DNA from: Larus michahellis
Taxonomy: Eukaryota > Chordata > Aves > Charadriiformes > Laridae
Direction of reading: 5' to 3'
NCBI RefSeq assembly: GCF_964199755.1
Contig: NC_133930.1
Location: forward strand, 64,199,329-64,263,328
Length of the DNA stretch: 64,000 bases
This document shows, piece by piece, positions 13,324 through 28,300 of the stretch (position 1 is the stretch's first letter; every line of letters begins with the position of its first letter). Both the position numbers and the translations under genes were made by a program. Under the pieces are notes generated by a model, which was not told the DNA's origin, did no database searches, and saw only the letters and a program-made list of their open reading frames with translations.

Positions 13324-16300
13324 CTGCGGAGAGGAAAAAACAGTATTAGCTGTGCTTCGTCTGTTCGTCGGGGTCCTCCCTTTTCCTTTCCTAAGGTTTC
13401 CATAGTTCCCTAGCTTTAGTTCAGAAGTAAACGTCTACCAAGGATGGCTGAATCAACTACAAACACTAATGCCACGGAGAGAAAAGGATTGTTTAAAAAC
13501 CAGGCAAGCCTTGCAGCACCTGAGAAAACGCTTCAGCTGGGTAATCTGGACATTCGTTGCAACTGGGGAGACCCCAATTATCCCAGCAAAGTTACAGGAG
13601 AAGAAGCTATGGAGCAACAACCCTTTCTGCAGCTCACCATTGGTTGTACATCCTTACACTATTCCACAAAATTACTTTTCTCACTCCTGACAAACCAAGA
13701 CATTTCTGTGCCCTTCATAACAGGTGGGACAGCTCGGGTCTAACACTGCACCTGCAGGTGCTGTGTGTGCAGTAGTTCTGGTATATAAACATGGCTGAAA
13801 ATGAGGAACTACCTGTTTTGCACACGTGAAGCACAGCAGGCAGACACAGTGTCTCAGTGTCATGAATGCAAAATTCATGGCCACGAATCGACAGATCGCA
13901 CCGAGCTCCCTTGAAAATACAACTCAGTACCAGCTTGGGTAATCAAAAATCTAACGTTAATGGTATTACCTACTGATAAATTAATTTGTTTCCTTGCCTT
14001 TTTTAACCCCCAAGCTCTCTTTTATGGCTCCACTTGTCCTTCAACATAAAAATGCGTCTTAGTCATGAAAGGTCATCTTATTATTAAGAGAACCTTTTAC
14101 AGCTTAGACCTCTCAACTTTTAAACACCTTACAGCTTAAGCAGCTAGCACACACTAACAAGTGACTTTCCTACAGTACTTCATTGAACAAAGCACTCTAA
14201 AGACACTGTAGTGTGTTACTTGTCTCTGGACAAGCCAGGAGATGGTGTGCTGTATTAGCCAGCTGCCTCAGGTAGGTTTTCGTTAGCCATACTTAACCAT
14301 TCACTGGCTAAATTCTATGCCTATTCAGCAAAGGATTTAAATATATGTTTCAGTTTAAGCGTCAGAAGGAAGCCCAAAGGCTAAGCACGTGCTTAAAGTA
14401 CTTTGCTGATGCTATGCCACTGTGGGATCCTAAACAAAAAGAATTTGTTTAGCTAGTAATATATTGTAAAGTTACGGAAAATATCTGTGCATTTTGTGTG
14501 TAGGAGATCAGAACTCAGAAGGTGTTTTACTGCTTTTATTGCTTGGGACATGTTTGTTGTACAAGCAGATTGCCTTTAGTTTGTTTAAGAAATTGAAGTT
14601 ATCTTCTCCAAGTTCAATTTTTCTAATGTGAGAGTTGTGAATTTCTGAATTAACAATTAAACACACAGTGGTCTCACATCTACTGAGAAAGTGCAATTTT
14701 CAGCAGCTTTCCTTTCCTGGCTCTGCAAAGCTGTAATTTTCACTGGAATGTCCCTATTTGCTACATTTACTTGTGCTGGGAATGAAGTCAGCCCATGGCT
14801 CTCCCACTGTCTTTATCACAGTTTACAGGATAAATTCTGCTTTCAGGTAGATGAACTCCCCCCGGGGTTCTGCACTGCATGCAGCCAGGAGCATTTTTCA
14901 GGCTGAAAACAGAGTAAAGTCCTTCTCCATTCTGGGCATCAGAAATGGAGAAACTGAGTAGACTTCCAGTACACATGCAGAAGGGCTCTGCAAGCCAGGG
15001 GAAGAAATAGGAGCAGAAACATACCTTGCCTTCCCTACAGCCAAACTGGGGATTTTGCAAGAGACAATTTCAGAATGAAAAAATAACGTTTAAATTTTAG
15101 TGACTGCACAAACATGTTTCCTCACAGGACTCTAGAAAATTCCATCCTCGTGATAATATTTTTGCTTTTCTGTTGACTAAATTTGCTACTTGTGTATCAT
15201 TACAGGATATGAGAAGAAAACTAGAAACTTACACATGCAAACAGGCACACCACACAGACCAAAGGTCTGGGCAAATTTCCAAAAGCATTGTGTTGGGCAG
15301 TTCCTTTTCAGCTGTGAAAACAATCTCAGTCCTGAAATCCTGCCATACAATCATAAGATAAAAAGTCCCATATGACCCTTCTAGGTCTAGAAATAAATTG
15401 TCTTTAAGAAATGTATCCTTTTATATTTGTTTGTTGCAGGAAAAAAGAAAAAAGAAAAAGCACTTCTATCTGAAGTAAGAGTTTCAAAAAATATATTATT
15501 TTTACTTTATTCTTTCAGTAGTTCAAACTGTTTAGTACTGAGCATATAAAACTGTTGAGCTGAAGGACTGAGCACTTTCTGCAGTCATCTTCAGCAATTT
15601 ACCCTGATTAATTTTATAAGATGGATGAAAAAAATTAGATTCCAAAGACACACTGTTTCTGTTAAGGCTGATACTCTGCTGGAAGCTAGATTGTGTGCAG
15701 CTAATATTCAAGTTCCTTTTGAAGATCAATTGTGAAATAAAATTTGGAGCTAGTTCTAAAAACTGGTCTTTGTAAGCACATGCCAAGTGTCTTTTGAAGA
15801 ATTACATAAAGGCTAGAAAAAATGTATCATATTTAAAAAGCAGGAACCCAATCACTTTAAAGGAAAAAAGTATAATATTTTTGCCCAGTTGAGAAACAAT
15901 TACCCCTTTTGATAATCTTTTTTAAGCTACATACAGCATAAAAGCACGGCTATTCATAAATCCAAGATAATGCAGCATTGTTACTAACTATGCTGCACAT
16001 AGTTCACATTTTCATTCCTGTGTTTCAGGAGCGACTTTGTATAATGATGAATGACAACTTACTAAAAGCTGCAAACTTAAAATTTTGAATAAAAATCATC
16101 TAGTTAACATACAGCTGATGCGTAAAATTGGCAAATTCATTTAATATAAGTATGACCATATATAGCATATTCGCCGTAAACTGGCATTGCTATCAGCCTA
16201 CTCTGCTGAACTTTTGAAATACTTCAAATGTTAAGAATGGCAGTACTGCCATATACGTTAATTTAAAGATTGGCATGCTGGCACATGAGTCTGGAAATAG

Positions 16301-19300
16301 CAGACTGCAAATAGCCCAGCTATAAATTTTAGAAGCTCCTTTATAAAGAAAAAGTGGCGAAACTATAGACATAGTGTTATCCAGATGGAATAGCAGAGTT
16401 TTGCTAACAAGGAGCTGGAGTGTAGATAACAATTGAAATTTAATCAAAACAATTATCCATGTGCTCTCTCCTTTACTTACCTGCCTATATACATTTTTTT
16501 TCTGCCAGATTTTGAGTCAGTAATGAAAGGGAATAGGAAAATAAAACATGTACATTCTGTGGTTCTGAGTAACTGTTTTATTTACCTACTCAAATTTCAT
16601 ATCCAGTTTCACATTTATCAAACCAGCAATGTTAACAGAGCAAAATCTTATGAATCTTGTCTGACAAGCCACATCTTCTGCATTTATGGTGGGGTACTTC
16701 TTGTCAAACTCAGATGAAAACTACCGTGCTTTGTATGGTTGTTACTCAAGCCAGGTAAAGCACAAGCAGAAAACTTAACAGAAAAAGAGAAACCGTACCA
16801 CCTCCTTCCTCCTCCTGCATTATCATGGACTTTCTTATCTGCATTGCTAAGAGAGAATTGCCAAAATCAAGTATTCAAAACTCAGATGTCAAGCTTGTAA
16901 AATCATGAGACAGGCTTAAGAAATATGAGCTCTTGAAAATTAGTATGTTTTCTTTCTGGTATGTAGCCAGCAAGAGTCCATGTTTTCTGCAAGCCTGAAG
17001 GCTAAAAACATCTTTTTAAAATGAAAGCTGAAATTCCCAGTTAACTGCCTGGCTCAAGGAGCCAAGGCTTTAAGAAAAACAGAATACCATGAGACTCGTG
17101 ATGAAATCATGAGAGCTGGCTACTCTCTTGAAGCAGTCATAAAATAAAATCCATTCAACTTTCAGTGGTTAGGGTGGTTTTTTTTCAAAAAAACTTTCAT
17201 GTTAGTAAACTAATAGATGAAAGAAATTACACAAATAACTTTACCTTTGGAAATCCCCCATCCCCTTGGCTGGTTGGAAAGATTTTCTGGCTTACCCAAA
17301 TCGTTAACCTTGGTTGATAAACCTGTAGTGACAAAAATATATACAATTTCTTACTAACAAAGACAGATTCATTGAATGCAATCAAATGGTGTTCATGTGA
17401 CAGACCGCGTTACTAAAAATGAGTCTAATGTCAGCTTGGCCCAGAGATCTAGCTGCATTTTATGCTCCATACATATTTTTGAGTACCCATGACAACAAGA
17501 TCTGTCCATAGAGTATTTCAACTACACTTTTTATGGCAATCTGCATTCAACAGGCTTTTTTAAAAAATCATAGGATTTTCTTTAAATCTCTTTAAGAAAT
17601 TCTCTATAAGAGGATGTCCATACTAATGAAATTACTGGCGATATTGTGAGACCACATGCCCATTCTCTTCTGCCAGAAGTGACTGGCAAAAGACTATTTG
17701 TTGAAGATTATTTACTTTTGCTGATAACTGCAGGAGACAAGTGCAACACACCTTTGATAATCCTTTTACAATGAACTGTTAACTAGAACTTATTATTTTC
17801 TAAGATCATTGACACAGCTATAATTCTGTATTACCATCCTATATTTTAGACATTGAAGGAATTCCAACACATTATAAAAGACATAGGATAAAATAGCTGG
17901 CAGCAGGATTTAATGTTTAGGGTACTGGACTATGACTGCTATTGGAAAATTTTACTATGGAAAATGGGTAAGATCCAAAGATGGCCATTGACTACAGCGG
18001 GAAGCTAGAGTGAATAACCTTAATTACAGAGAATCTGAGCTGGAAACCTCCTGTGCTTCAGTTTCTCAACTTCAGGGTTTAGATCAGAGCATTTCTTCAT
18101 CTTGCTCTCATTAAACACTGAAGTCGTCAGCTACAAATTGCATACGATGCCGAAGATGTTAAATGTATTCTCCTGCTTGGTCTGCCTCCTGGGCCTTTGG
18201 ATTTTTGTGATTGAGCTCTTTCCGCACAATAACTGAATGTCAAACTGTCAATGTTTTGCGCTGAACATTATAAATCACAACATTCAAGCTTGTTTTCACT
18301 TTGGGAATCAAAACTTGCCTTGTTACTTAAATTTCTATTGGACTGGCTTTACTTAGCTGCTTAATATTGTATTTATATTCAAACCTGAGGAATGTGTTCA
18401 CTTCTGTGCAGTCGCATGTTGACTATTAGATGTCACAACTGGACCAGACGTAGCTTGGAGAAACTTTCATAAGATTACTTGAATCATTTTTCCAAGAGAA
18501 AATCCTGAACTCTACTATAAAGTACGAAACAGAGGAGGGAAATTTAAAACACAGAGCCTAAGGCAGTGCCTGCCTTACACTCTCCCATGATTTTCCAGTG
18601 TGCTTTCTACCAATTAAAGCATCGGATTTTATTTTGTATTTTAGATTACCATATGATCCCAGACAACCCAGCTAAGCTCTGGGTATGGCTGGCATAGAAT
18701 AACTAACACACAGGACAGGGCACTCTGTTAATTCATCAGTTACTGTTCACATGGAATATTTGAGACACTTGAATGAAAGACACCAAGTAATCGATGAGCT
18801 CTCCTGTTGCTATTTATAATCACTGACTACCCATCCTGAGAATATTTGCCTTGATTTTATTGGGTAGTCATGTTCTTTGTATGAAAACTCGTAGTGGGAA
18901 TCAGTGATAACAGTTCAGCTCTACCACAGGACATGCGTGCCCAAAACAGCAAAGTATACAAAAATGTGTATTTTCCAATAGGAGGAAGGAATAAGCATCA
19001 GAATACAATATTACTCATTATAATGAATATGAGCTTCTGTATTTTCCATGGAGTCTGAGATGTAGTCAGTCTAGCCTATAGGCCTTGTCATCCCTATTAA
19101 TAATTTAATAGGAATAAAATAAGCACCTGCAGTTGTATGACAAAGAAAGGATCCTCAAATTCATAAGAACATAGAGGGACTGCAGTCTGAGGGTGGATTT
19201 TGGGAATGGAGCAGAAGGAAAAAGGTATAAATCATAAAGTATACTCACAACTATGCTCCAGGGTTAAAAAAAAAACCCCAAACCAAAACACAGCCAAACC

Positions 19301-22300
19301 CACCACCACGAAAAAACCCTACACAACCTCCCCAGCTATCTTTCACAGTAATTTTCTGTGGAGAAAAAAAAATCAGTAATGTTCCATTTTCTTAGTATCT
19401 CTTCAAAAACAACTACCGTGGCCAATATTGGTAGATAATAATCATGTGGACCTACTCCACATGCAGTAACTATTCTGCTATAATTGTACCAAAGCCCTGA
19501 ATGGGCAGCCAAAGGATTTTAAGTATCTGCCTTGTGAGCAACGCTGAAAAGCCTGGGAATCATGGTTTGGATCCTGGCTAAGTCAAGGAAGATTCTGGAA
19601 TGGAAAAAACATGCTGGTGTAGAAAAGTCCACTCAGGACTTACTACAATCTGACAGGAGGAAAAAAAAAGAAAAAAAAAAAGGACCTCTTGCTGTGCTAC
19701 ATGCTTGTAAAATGCAGAAACTACTTAGATGTTCAAATATACTGAAAACTAGGGTATTAGAAAAACACAGCAAAAACTTTTAGTCAATTACAGCAGCTCA
19801 AAACAACTGATATTTATGTTGCAAGATGAGCTATATGGAGAGAAAAAGTGCAAAGCAATGCACCATTACAGAGTAGGATGTAAGGCTTACAACATTACAG
19901 CTGTTAGTATGAAGCAAACACTTCTAAATAAATGCTTCCATTGATACACACCATATTTTCATTTCTTCGTACTTCCTGTGTGACTTATGTGAGCACAGGC
20001 TTGGTTTACCAATCCTACCGAAGTATCAGGATTCAGAACAGAATTAATGAACTTTAGGATGGACTAAAAACCAAAGTTACTGCGAATCTATACAATGCAT
20101 AAAAGTTGTATGCTAACTCAAATTGATAGCCTCAGTATCTGATAATCATGAGGAAAAAAATCAAGCCAGTAAACTTCATCCATAAATTATCAGAGTGGAT
20201 CACCTCTAAACATCTGACTAACAGAATTACTACCCTTGGAAGCTTGCCTTCCTGGCAGAACATGTGATACACAAAACCATTCACTCCCACTTTGAGAAGT
20301 CAGGGGGAAAGAAACCCACTGATCTGGGAAGTGCTGTCTGAGACACTGTTTTACAACAAGAAGCAATTCTGCCGAAACATCGAGGCCAACTTGAAACAGG
20401 GAATTATAATCTATGAAGAATATGTTTTCAATTCTTTAGCCTTCACTCTCTTGAAAATATACAAATAATAAAAATTAAGATTAAAAATCAGAAAAAGTAA
20501 ACGTGGAGGAAAATAAATGCCTGGTGTGTTCATCAGCTTTTACAGGATCCAGACTCCAGAACTACTTACTGGTACTTCTTTTTTTTTTTTCCAAAACCAG
20601 AAGGATTTCTAGAATAGACTCTTATTTTCTCCTCTGCCCAACAAACCGAGAAACTTTTTTTTTGCTATTGCAAAGGCTCTGTTTAACCAGCATTTCAAAA
20701 CTTCAATGCCTATTCTTCCATTTTAAGCCATGTCCTCTTTAAGAGCAATAGTAGGGGAGCACAAATTTTGCCCAGCTTTAAAACACATACATAAAATAAT
20801 TTTAACAGAGATGGACTAAATCTACTGCAGCAATCACACAAAAATGCTAAAATTAATTTCTTACTACCCACTCTTCATTCCTACTCACTAAGAGCATCTT
20901 TCAAACATTCAGACACATCCATCAGGAACAAAAAAACCACCCAGATTTAAGGCATACTAAACTTAGTAAAATAAGCACACTCCTCTTAAGGTTTTCATAG
21001 TTAAGAAACAAGAAAAGCCCTGGGACTTACTTTTCCTATCTGGTTGTTTTGATTTGGTTTGGGTTGGGGTTTTTTTGTTTGGTTGGTTGGTTTGTTTGTT
21101 TGGGTTTGTTTTGTTTTGTTTTGTTTTATGAGGACTACAACTGAATTCTTGTTTATCAAGTCTCATTCAAGACTTACAGGAGTTGAATTACACTGCAGTC
21201 TGGATTTCCAAACTACAAGCTTAATGAAGAAGATTAACTGCTATGAGTACATTGGAAACCACCTTTTGAGAAGTTTCAGGTAACTTCTTTATCATAGAAA
21301 CCAATTCTGTAGGGAGAAAAAATGAAGGAAAAAAAAAAAAGAAGGAAATTACAAGTACTCTAGAAATTCCCAATTCCAAATAAAAGGTGAACATCTCTAG
21401 TAATTCTGCACTAGCCTACCTAGGAGAGGAAAAAACAAAAAGAAAAGAAAGAGGAAAAGCTTTACTGTATGGATTAGCAGTCTAATCGCAGACACAGATG
21501 GCCACGTACTGAGGAACAGGGGAGTAAAACAGTAAAGGTGTGTGTTGAAGAGGAGGAAAGAAAGGGGCATGCTCTTCCCCTCCGCAGCACTACAGCTGCG
21601 CTCGTGCAGGTGTGGGCAGTGAGGGCCCTGTGTGTCTGTAGTGCCTAATCCGGAACAGAGCGCGGCCACCCTCTTGCCGTGCTCTCCTGGGGATGGGCCA
21701 CGCAGCCAGAAAGGAATGCTGCTCCTCACTTCTGTACCTATATCTCTTTATCCCTATATTTCAGGCATTTTTCACCACCATTGCTCTGTGTTGCAATGAC
21801 ACAATCAATGGTATTAAGGCTCCTAGAGGAAAAGTTGTAGATTGCTTCTTTTGCAGCTAGTCTCAGCATCACTGAATGTGTCTTTCAGATTTTCTTTCCA
21901 AATTGAGTCCTGATGCACTTTCCTTTGAAAAATATTATAACATAGTTGCCTGCTAACTTGAAACAGTTATAACTTTGCAGGGTTTTTTTAAAGTTTCTTA
22001 GTTACCAGCTGGTTTGAGCTGTAGTGTGTTTTCCCAGCACATTCTACCATGCCTTCTCAATCCGCCAAATGCCTCCCACTGCAGTAAAAAGTTCTCTCCA
22101 TAACCAACAGCCCACCGTTACAATCCAGATGCATAAACAGCAAATCTTACTGCACCACTGCTTGAACACCAAATAAATCATTGTTAAAAGAACTAATTCA
22201 TTTTAAACAAAACTGGAAGGAAATCTTGTGCTAGGATCAATGCATTTGCTTCAGTGCAAGTGGTAAACTAATGCTCCCATCTGCAGCAGTTTATTTTTAA

Positions 22301-25300
22301 CACTGTGAGGGGAACATTATGAAAGCATATAATATTAATGCCCACCGTGTTCCAAACCTAGCGCACAGGATTTGATAGAGGCACTGTCAGCTGAATGGTT
22401 GGTGCTTCTCAAGAGTTTAGTTGGGTGGCAGTCTGCTATCAATCAGCTTTGTCTTCTGAACCTTGTGGAGCGGGCAATGACAGAGCTACATCAAGAGAGC
22501 TCATCACTACTCCTTATTTCAAAGAGTCAGTGAAGTTTTGATGAACCTTTGTTATATTTAAGAAGTTGTACTCACGATCAAATGGGACGCTGCTGTCGTG
22601 ACAGGCTGACTCTGAAACAGGCTCAGTGAGGAAGCTTTCCCTATTGAAACACCAGAAACCACAACTTGCCCAAATTAATTATCTAAGCTTAATTATTTAA
22701 AGATACTGTGAACATGTGGTTTAGCAGGTGTGAGGCCTGCCAATTTTGTAAACTTGATCGCTTTTTTTTGTGTGTGGCTCCACATTACAAGTCTGAGCCT
22801 CTGTTTAAGATGCAGTGACAGTTATGCCCGATAACCTGCCTGCACATTTTCGGTACACTGACAGGGCAGCAGGTTTTTTTATCAGTCCTGCTTTCCACAT
22901 CAGTGCCATGAACATCCAAAAATCAGCAGGGAGATAAAAAAAATCATTTACAATCATTTCACCTGGTTATTTCCACACAGCAGATAAAGACAGATAAATG
23001 GTTTGAGAGAACTGATGAAGAATTACATGATCATTACTTCTGCTGGCCCAACTTTGTGGTGAGCCTCTACCTGCCATTACAGTAAGAACTGATACGTGGT
23101 AGCAGAACAGTAAATCAGCAGAACATAGAAGGACAACTGCACACCTGAACTTGCCTTTGACTTCTGTGCGTCAGCATCCTTTGCTGGTTCTGCCTTTTCT
23201 TGGGGAAGATATTACTGCTGCTTTTTATTCCTCCCCATCTGATGACTCAAACTCACAGCCACATAGAGATGAAAAAGCCTAAATGAGACAAGTATGCTTT
23301 TCCTTGCATCCCCCTCTCCATGCTGAACATGAATTAGCAAGTTTATTCATTAGGGTTTTTCTGCAGTCCTTGTTCATCACTTCTTCAATTTCTGTCAGTT
23401 TCACAGAATAGCATGTCATCTGCTCCTTGCCTACACAACATAAGGAAGTGACCTTGGAAGAGTTTTTTCTGGATTTTAAGTACAAAACTTCTCATATAAA
23501 GCCATCTTCATTCACTGTTCCTTTCATTGTTCTTACAGCTTCTATTCTCCAGGGTACGCTGAAGTGTCTGCTCCTATGTAGTCTCCTACCTTAGCTCATC
23601 TGCATTGCCTTCTTCAAAGAATTCACTCCTGTCCTCATCCATACTATATACCTTGCATCTTTTATATGTGTACTTGCAGAATCCCATGACATATATAAGA
23701 AAATTATCTGAGTGACTGCACAAAATTTTCTAAACCATGCTTTTAAGACTAATGGCCTCTACTGCTGCAGACCTTCACTGCAGGAAAGGATGCTGGTAGA
23801 CGGTAAGCACTTGGAGCGGGCATGTTTTTCCAAGAGGTCTCTTACGTGACTACTGGCCTCCAAAACCGACTGAGTATGGTGTTGAGGAGTGGGAAAACAC
23901 AACCTAATCTAGCTTGAGTGTATAGTCAGCATACTCCTGCCAAATTCTTTAGCAGGTAACAACCCTCAACAGAAACTTTGTCTTCTGGCACACATGACTG
24001 AAGGAGGTTAGTTATAGAAAACATTAGAAAACATATAGAAAAGATTCCTGGAGAGGAATCCTCCCCACACCACCTGAGTGTAATGCAATTTTTAGGCAGA
24101 GAGATTAATTTGCACTTTCCTGCACTAGTCAGGATGAATCTAGTTTGTGTGTTACAAGTGCTCTCATGCTGCTTTTTTACTTCATTAATATGCAAAAAAA
24201 CATTGCAAAGCTTTGTTAATATTTACCACGCATATGAAGAGTAAAAGAAATCAAGTGCTACATTGTGAATACTGTCATAAACGTTCATCCAATTTCTGAC
24301 TGAATTAATGAATTTAACAAAGATACTCATTACAAGAGTATCACACTCCTTGAAAGGAAAAGAAATGCAATTATTCCAGAACAACAATAAGAAACCAATG
24401 TATATTATACAGAAAGTTCCATTAACCAATGCAATGACTGCAAACTACTTTATTCCACCAGTAAATTTCTATGCATGGACTCTGAAACTGTAAAACATTT
24501 CAGAAACTGAAATAACCAAATAAGCCCTCCAGAAAACCAAACTCAAAACCCAGTGCAACCCAACACCTTTTCCACTTCATTTTATTTGACCAGTGGTCAA
24601 AGCTAGCACTAGTGGTAGCTTTTGTTATTTCACTTAACATGCACACAGAGAAAAACAACAGTAACAAGCCCGATAATTGAAATGGTATTTGAGTTTTCTG
24701 TCAATGACATATGAGTTTGTAATTTGCTCTTCAAATGCAATAAGGTAATGAAAATTTTAGTTAGTAACCATTTGTATCTACACCTAAAGGTAACATCAGA
24801 ACAAGAGTAGAAGCAAGTTTCTTGTTACAAAATCAGATGAACATGCAGCATGAAAGCAAAATTCAGGACCAAAGGCTGCACAGTGAAGTTCTTCAGGTGG
24901 TTTCATACCTAACACTGACAAATTACTGGAGCAACAGAGGAGAAAGAAAAGCAGCATGGTCACGGGATTACCAAAAGTCCATTTAGCCCAGTCCTCTCGC
25001 TCCATTGAGTTTTGATCTTAAGGGAAAGACCAGCAAGAACAGTGGCCAGTAGGGGAATCCTGAAGAAAGAATAAGAACAGAGACAGCCCAGAATAATGCT
25101 CTCCTGTGTGCTCTCTGAGTTCCCACCTTCCAGTTTTGGGGTATACAAAATGTATACACCAAGCTGAAACCCAAGACATGTTTCATTTTTTTAATTCCCT
25201 ATAAATTTTCTAAATTAATGGTCTGAATACTGTAACTTACAGAAGACTTCATACACTGCTTTGGATGAAAACTGTTTTGTTTGTTTATTTAAATTTCTCA

Positions 25301-28300
25301 CATACCAGAAAGATGACCAGAAATCCAACAAGCGATGCTGTTCTCCAAGTGGCGGCAAACTCACTGCCTCTGCCGACTGCTTTCCTGCAGAGCCCAGCCA
25401 CAAAACCCTTTCCCCTCATGAGACACCAACCTCTTGCCCAACCAGCGTATTTCAGGCAAGTATTTAAAGCCCCAGTGGTACTCTTGGAAATGGGAGACAG
25501 AGGCAAATTGTACAGCCAGCACTTACCTCATTAAAAGAGATGTAATGACCACAGCTGATGGTATTGTAACAGGTGCTGTAAAGCATTATGGTACATTTAC
25601 CTGTAGTCACCATGTCACCAGCATCTAGCATCATTTAATGTAGCTTAACTGCTACTCCAAATACAGAAACACAAACTGTATCATATATGTTCTGTAGGCT
25701 GAAATTAATAAAATACCCATGAGTTCTGGGACTCATCTAAAGAGGAGACGTACAGGAAAAGAACTGTTCCTGACAAGTATTGTTTCTGGGTTTTGCTCAT
25801 ATTGCCATATATAATTACTTAGCTGAGAAATTCAGGGTAAGGACATTTACCAATATTTCTACAGGATTTTCTTCTGCCAGCAGGAATAGAGTTATTTAAA
25901 CTCATACTCTTTCACAATGGAGATTTATCACAGATACAGTCATGTTAAATCAAAGAAGGAAGATTTGCTCCTCTCTAACTTAATCACTTTAAGAAGCATT
26001 ATGATGCCAATGTGTGCCTTCTAAATGCCGTAAGAATTCAGGAGTTCTTTCCGATAATGTACATACTAAGGAAGGCTTATAGCACCTTCAGTGAAAACAC
26101 ACGAATTTCTTGTAACTTTTTTCAACTTATATTCCCACACAGGTATGCTACCCTAGTAGAGAGACGATAAGGTTAGTGTTAACAAAATTAATCCAGAAAC
26201 ATTTCTTCCTGCAGGATGAGAAAGTGCTACCTGCTCTGAGGGTGTTTTTCTAAAAAAAAATATGCAGTATTTACAAAGGAAACATCACGAATCCTCCCAG
26301 GAACTTCTACATAGGGATTCATTCACTAGTGCTACCACGAATTTGACAGACCAGCAGTCTAATTTGAAAGTCATATAACACTCAAACAATGATTCATAGT
26401 ATCATTCTACATTAAACATTTGAAAAGAACATCTTTGCACCTTTCCAGATTGCACCCTCAACCAGTATGGTCTAATGAGGTGAATAAATATTTGAAATAA
26501 AAACAAAATACAAATATTTAAAAATATTTTTATTAAAGTATCCTGTCCTAGTCAAAGATACTAACTGAATTATGTTTTATTAAGTTGTTCTAGGGCTATT
26601 AAACGTAGTTCCTCTCCCTCTTTTTAGCCATACACACAAGGGTCAGAGCTCAGCGGTGGGACAGCAGTATTCTGATACAGAAAAAGAGAAAAGATTGTTG
26701 GTGTGGGATTTAGACACCAAGACTTAAAAATCAATGTCATGACTGCAGAATTTCAAGCCATACATTAACTCTTATTTCTGATTTTCCAAGATTTCAGCCT
26801 TTGCGAAAAAAGTTGAGTAAAGCTTTGTCCTGGACAAAGCATTACATAAACCTCCAATTCCATGTGTCAACACAGTTCTGTTCAGATAAAGTATGCCAGT
26901 GCTTAGTTAAAAAATCTTAGCACCCAGAGCATGCATGTTTGTGACTGGGTAGAAACACATATATAGAGAGCTTTTGTCTTTTAATGTGCATATGAACTAT
27001 ATCACAGAAATATCCACAGTATCTACAGCTTTTGACAAAAACCTACTTTTTTTTAACCTCCACTTCAAATTTTTCTAGTCATAATCAAGTAAAGGTGTTA
27101 TTTGCTGCACAGCTGAACAGCTGACTTGGCAGAAATATTGCAAAAAGTGAGTTTGTATTTCTGATGATCATTTTGTAAGTTGGAGTCTTTAATTCTCCCT
27201 AACTTTTCAGGAATCAAGTAGTGTTGAGCAAACTGCACCCAATGTGTTCTTTGTGCACAATACATAAACATAATAAAAAAGCACAACATACGCATTCGAA
27301 TGTCCCTCTTAAATACTTCTCTTGACCAAATTCTGCCCATGGCTACACATGAACAGAAGAGGATTTGATCTAGACCTATAGCTCCTATGCAGTTTTGAAC
27401 TACCATAAAGAAGTTCCAGTTCCAGATTGGGTAATAATCAATAAAGAATTATGAGTTTTCTCATGCCAGACCAGGAGCTGCATTTGTCCACAGTGTATCT
27501 AGTGTTAGGCTGGACATAATGTCTTATCCTAGCGTCTTGTTCTTCTTATTCTTCAGAGCATATAAAAGGTTCAAAATGATGTTTGCCTCTGCCAGACCAA
27601 TCCCAGGCTCTGTTCTCCACAGATAATCCCGAAGTTACGAACAGTTGTTCCAACTACAGTGAAATATTTTATAGACACAGAAAATTACAGAATGTGTAAA
27701 GATATCTGCATATAACTCACTGGACGAAGGTTTGTAATGCCTAAACTTGGATGAAATCTTAAATATAAGTGTTTTCTCTTAAATATCTTTACCAAACTTA
27801 AGTGATCTTACAGATTTCTCTATGAACTGCAGAAAAAGAAATGGGATGGTGACTTTTTTTTTCTCTTCAACTAAATGCAGGTTATCGTTTCTTTCTCTCA
27901 GACTTGACGAAAAGCTTCTCCCCAACTCTTTTGTCTCTGAAAGGTCATCATCCCATTTTTCTCTTTTTTCCCCTCAAGTAACTACAAAATGCAGAGAATG
28001 CAAATGACAGAATAACCTCAAAACTGATCCAGTTCAGGCAAGGGTATGCTACAGCAAGTGTTGAGGCCAAATGACCTCCTTCCAGGGCCTTTTCGCTTTG
28101 GGATGACATAGATATACTGTACACACCTAGCCTAGACATTTCACACCACTAGTGCTTAAGAAGACCTCTAATTGTGGTAAATTCATGAGCTGCTCTAGAA
28201 TATCTTTTGTTTATTTTCAGGTAGGTCAAAATTAAATGATTAAGGACATATCTGTTTACTGATATACACTGTTATTAGTGTTATTAAATTCCTTAGCACC

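Noticed and set aside
13277..17322. Reading exons 3 and 4 in the frame ending EGSKPQEEK as the main protein
   Set aside because: The other frame gives a 68-residue product matching P311 in length and motifs. The alternate frame is kept only as a speculative isoform.
21059..21283. ORF beginning MGWGFFVWLVGLFVWV, resembling a membrane segment
   Set aside because: It is the translation of the GTTT/GGTT simple repeat, not a real transmembrane protein.
24911..24927. 17-base micro-exon candidate with a good pyrimidine tract on the minus strand
   Set aside because: Too short, and the donor is poor (TAG|GTATGA).
26232..26250. 19-base micro-exon candidate on the minus strand
   Set aside because: The donor is weak (GTAGCA) and the acceptor is a plain T-run; likely chance.
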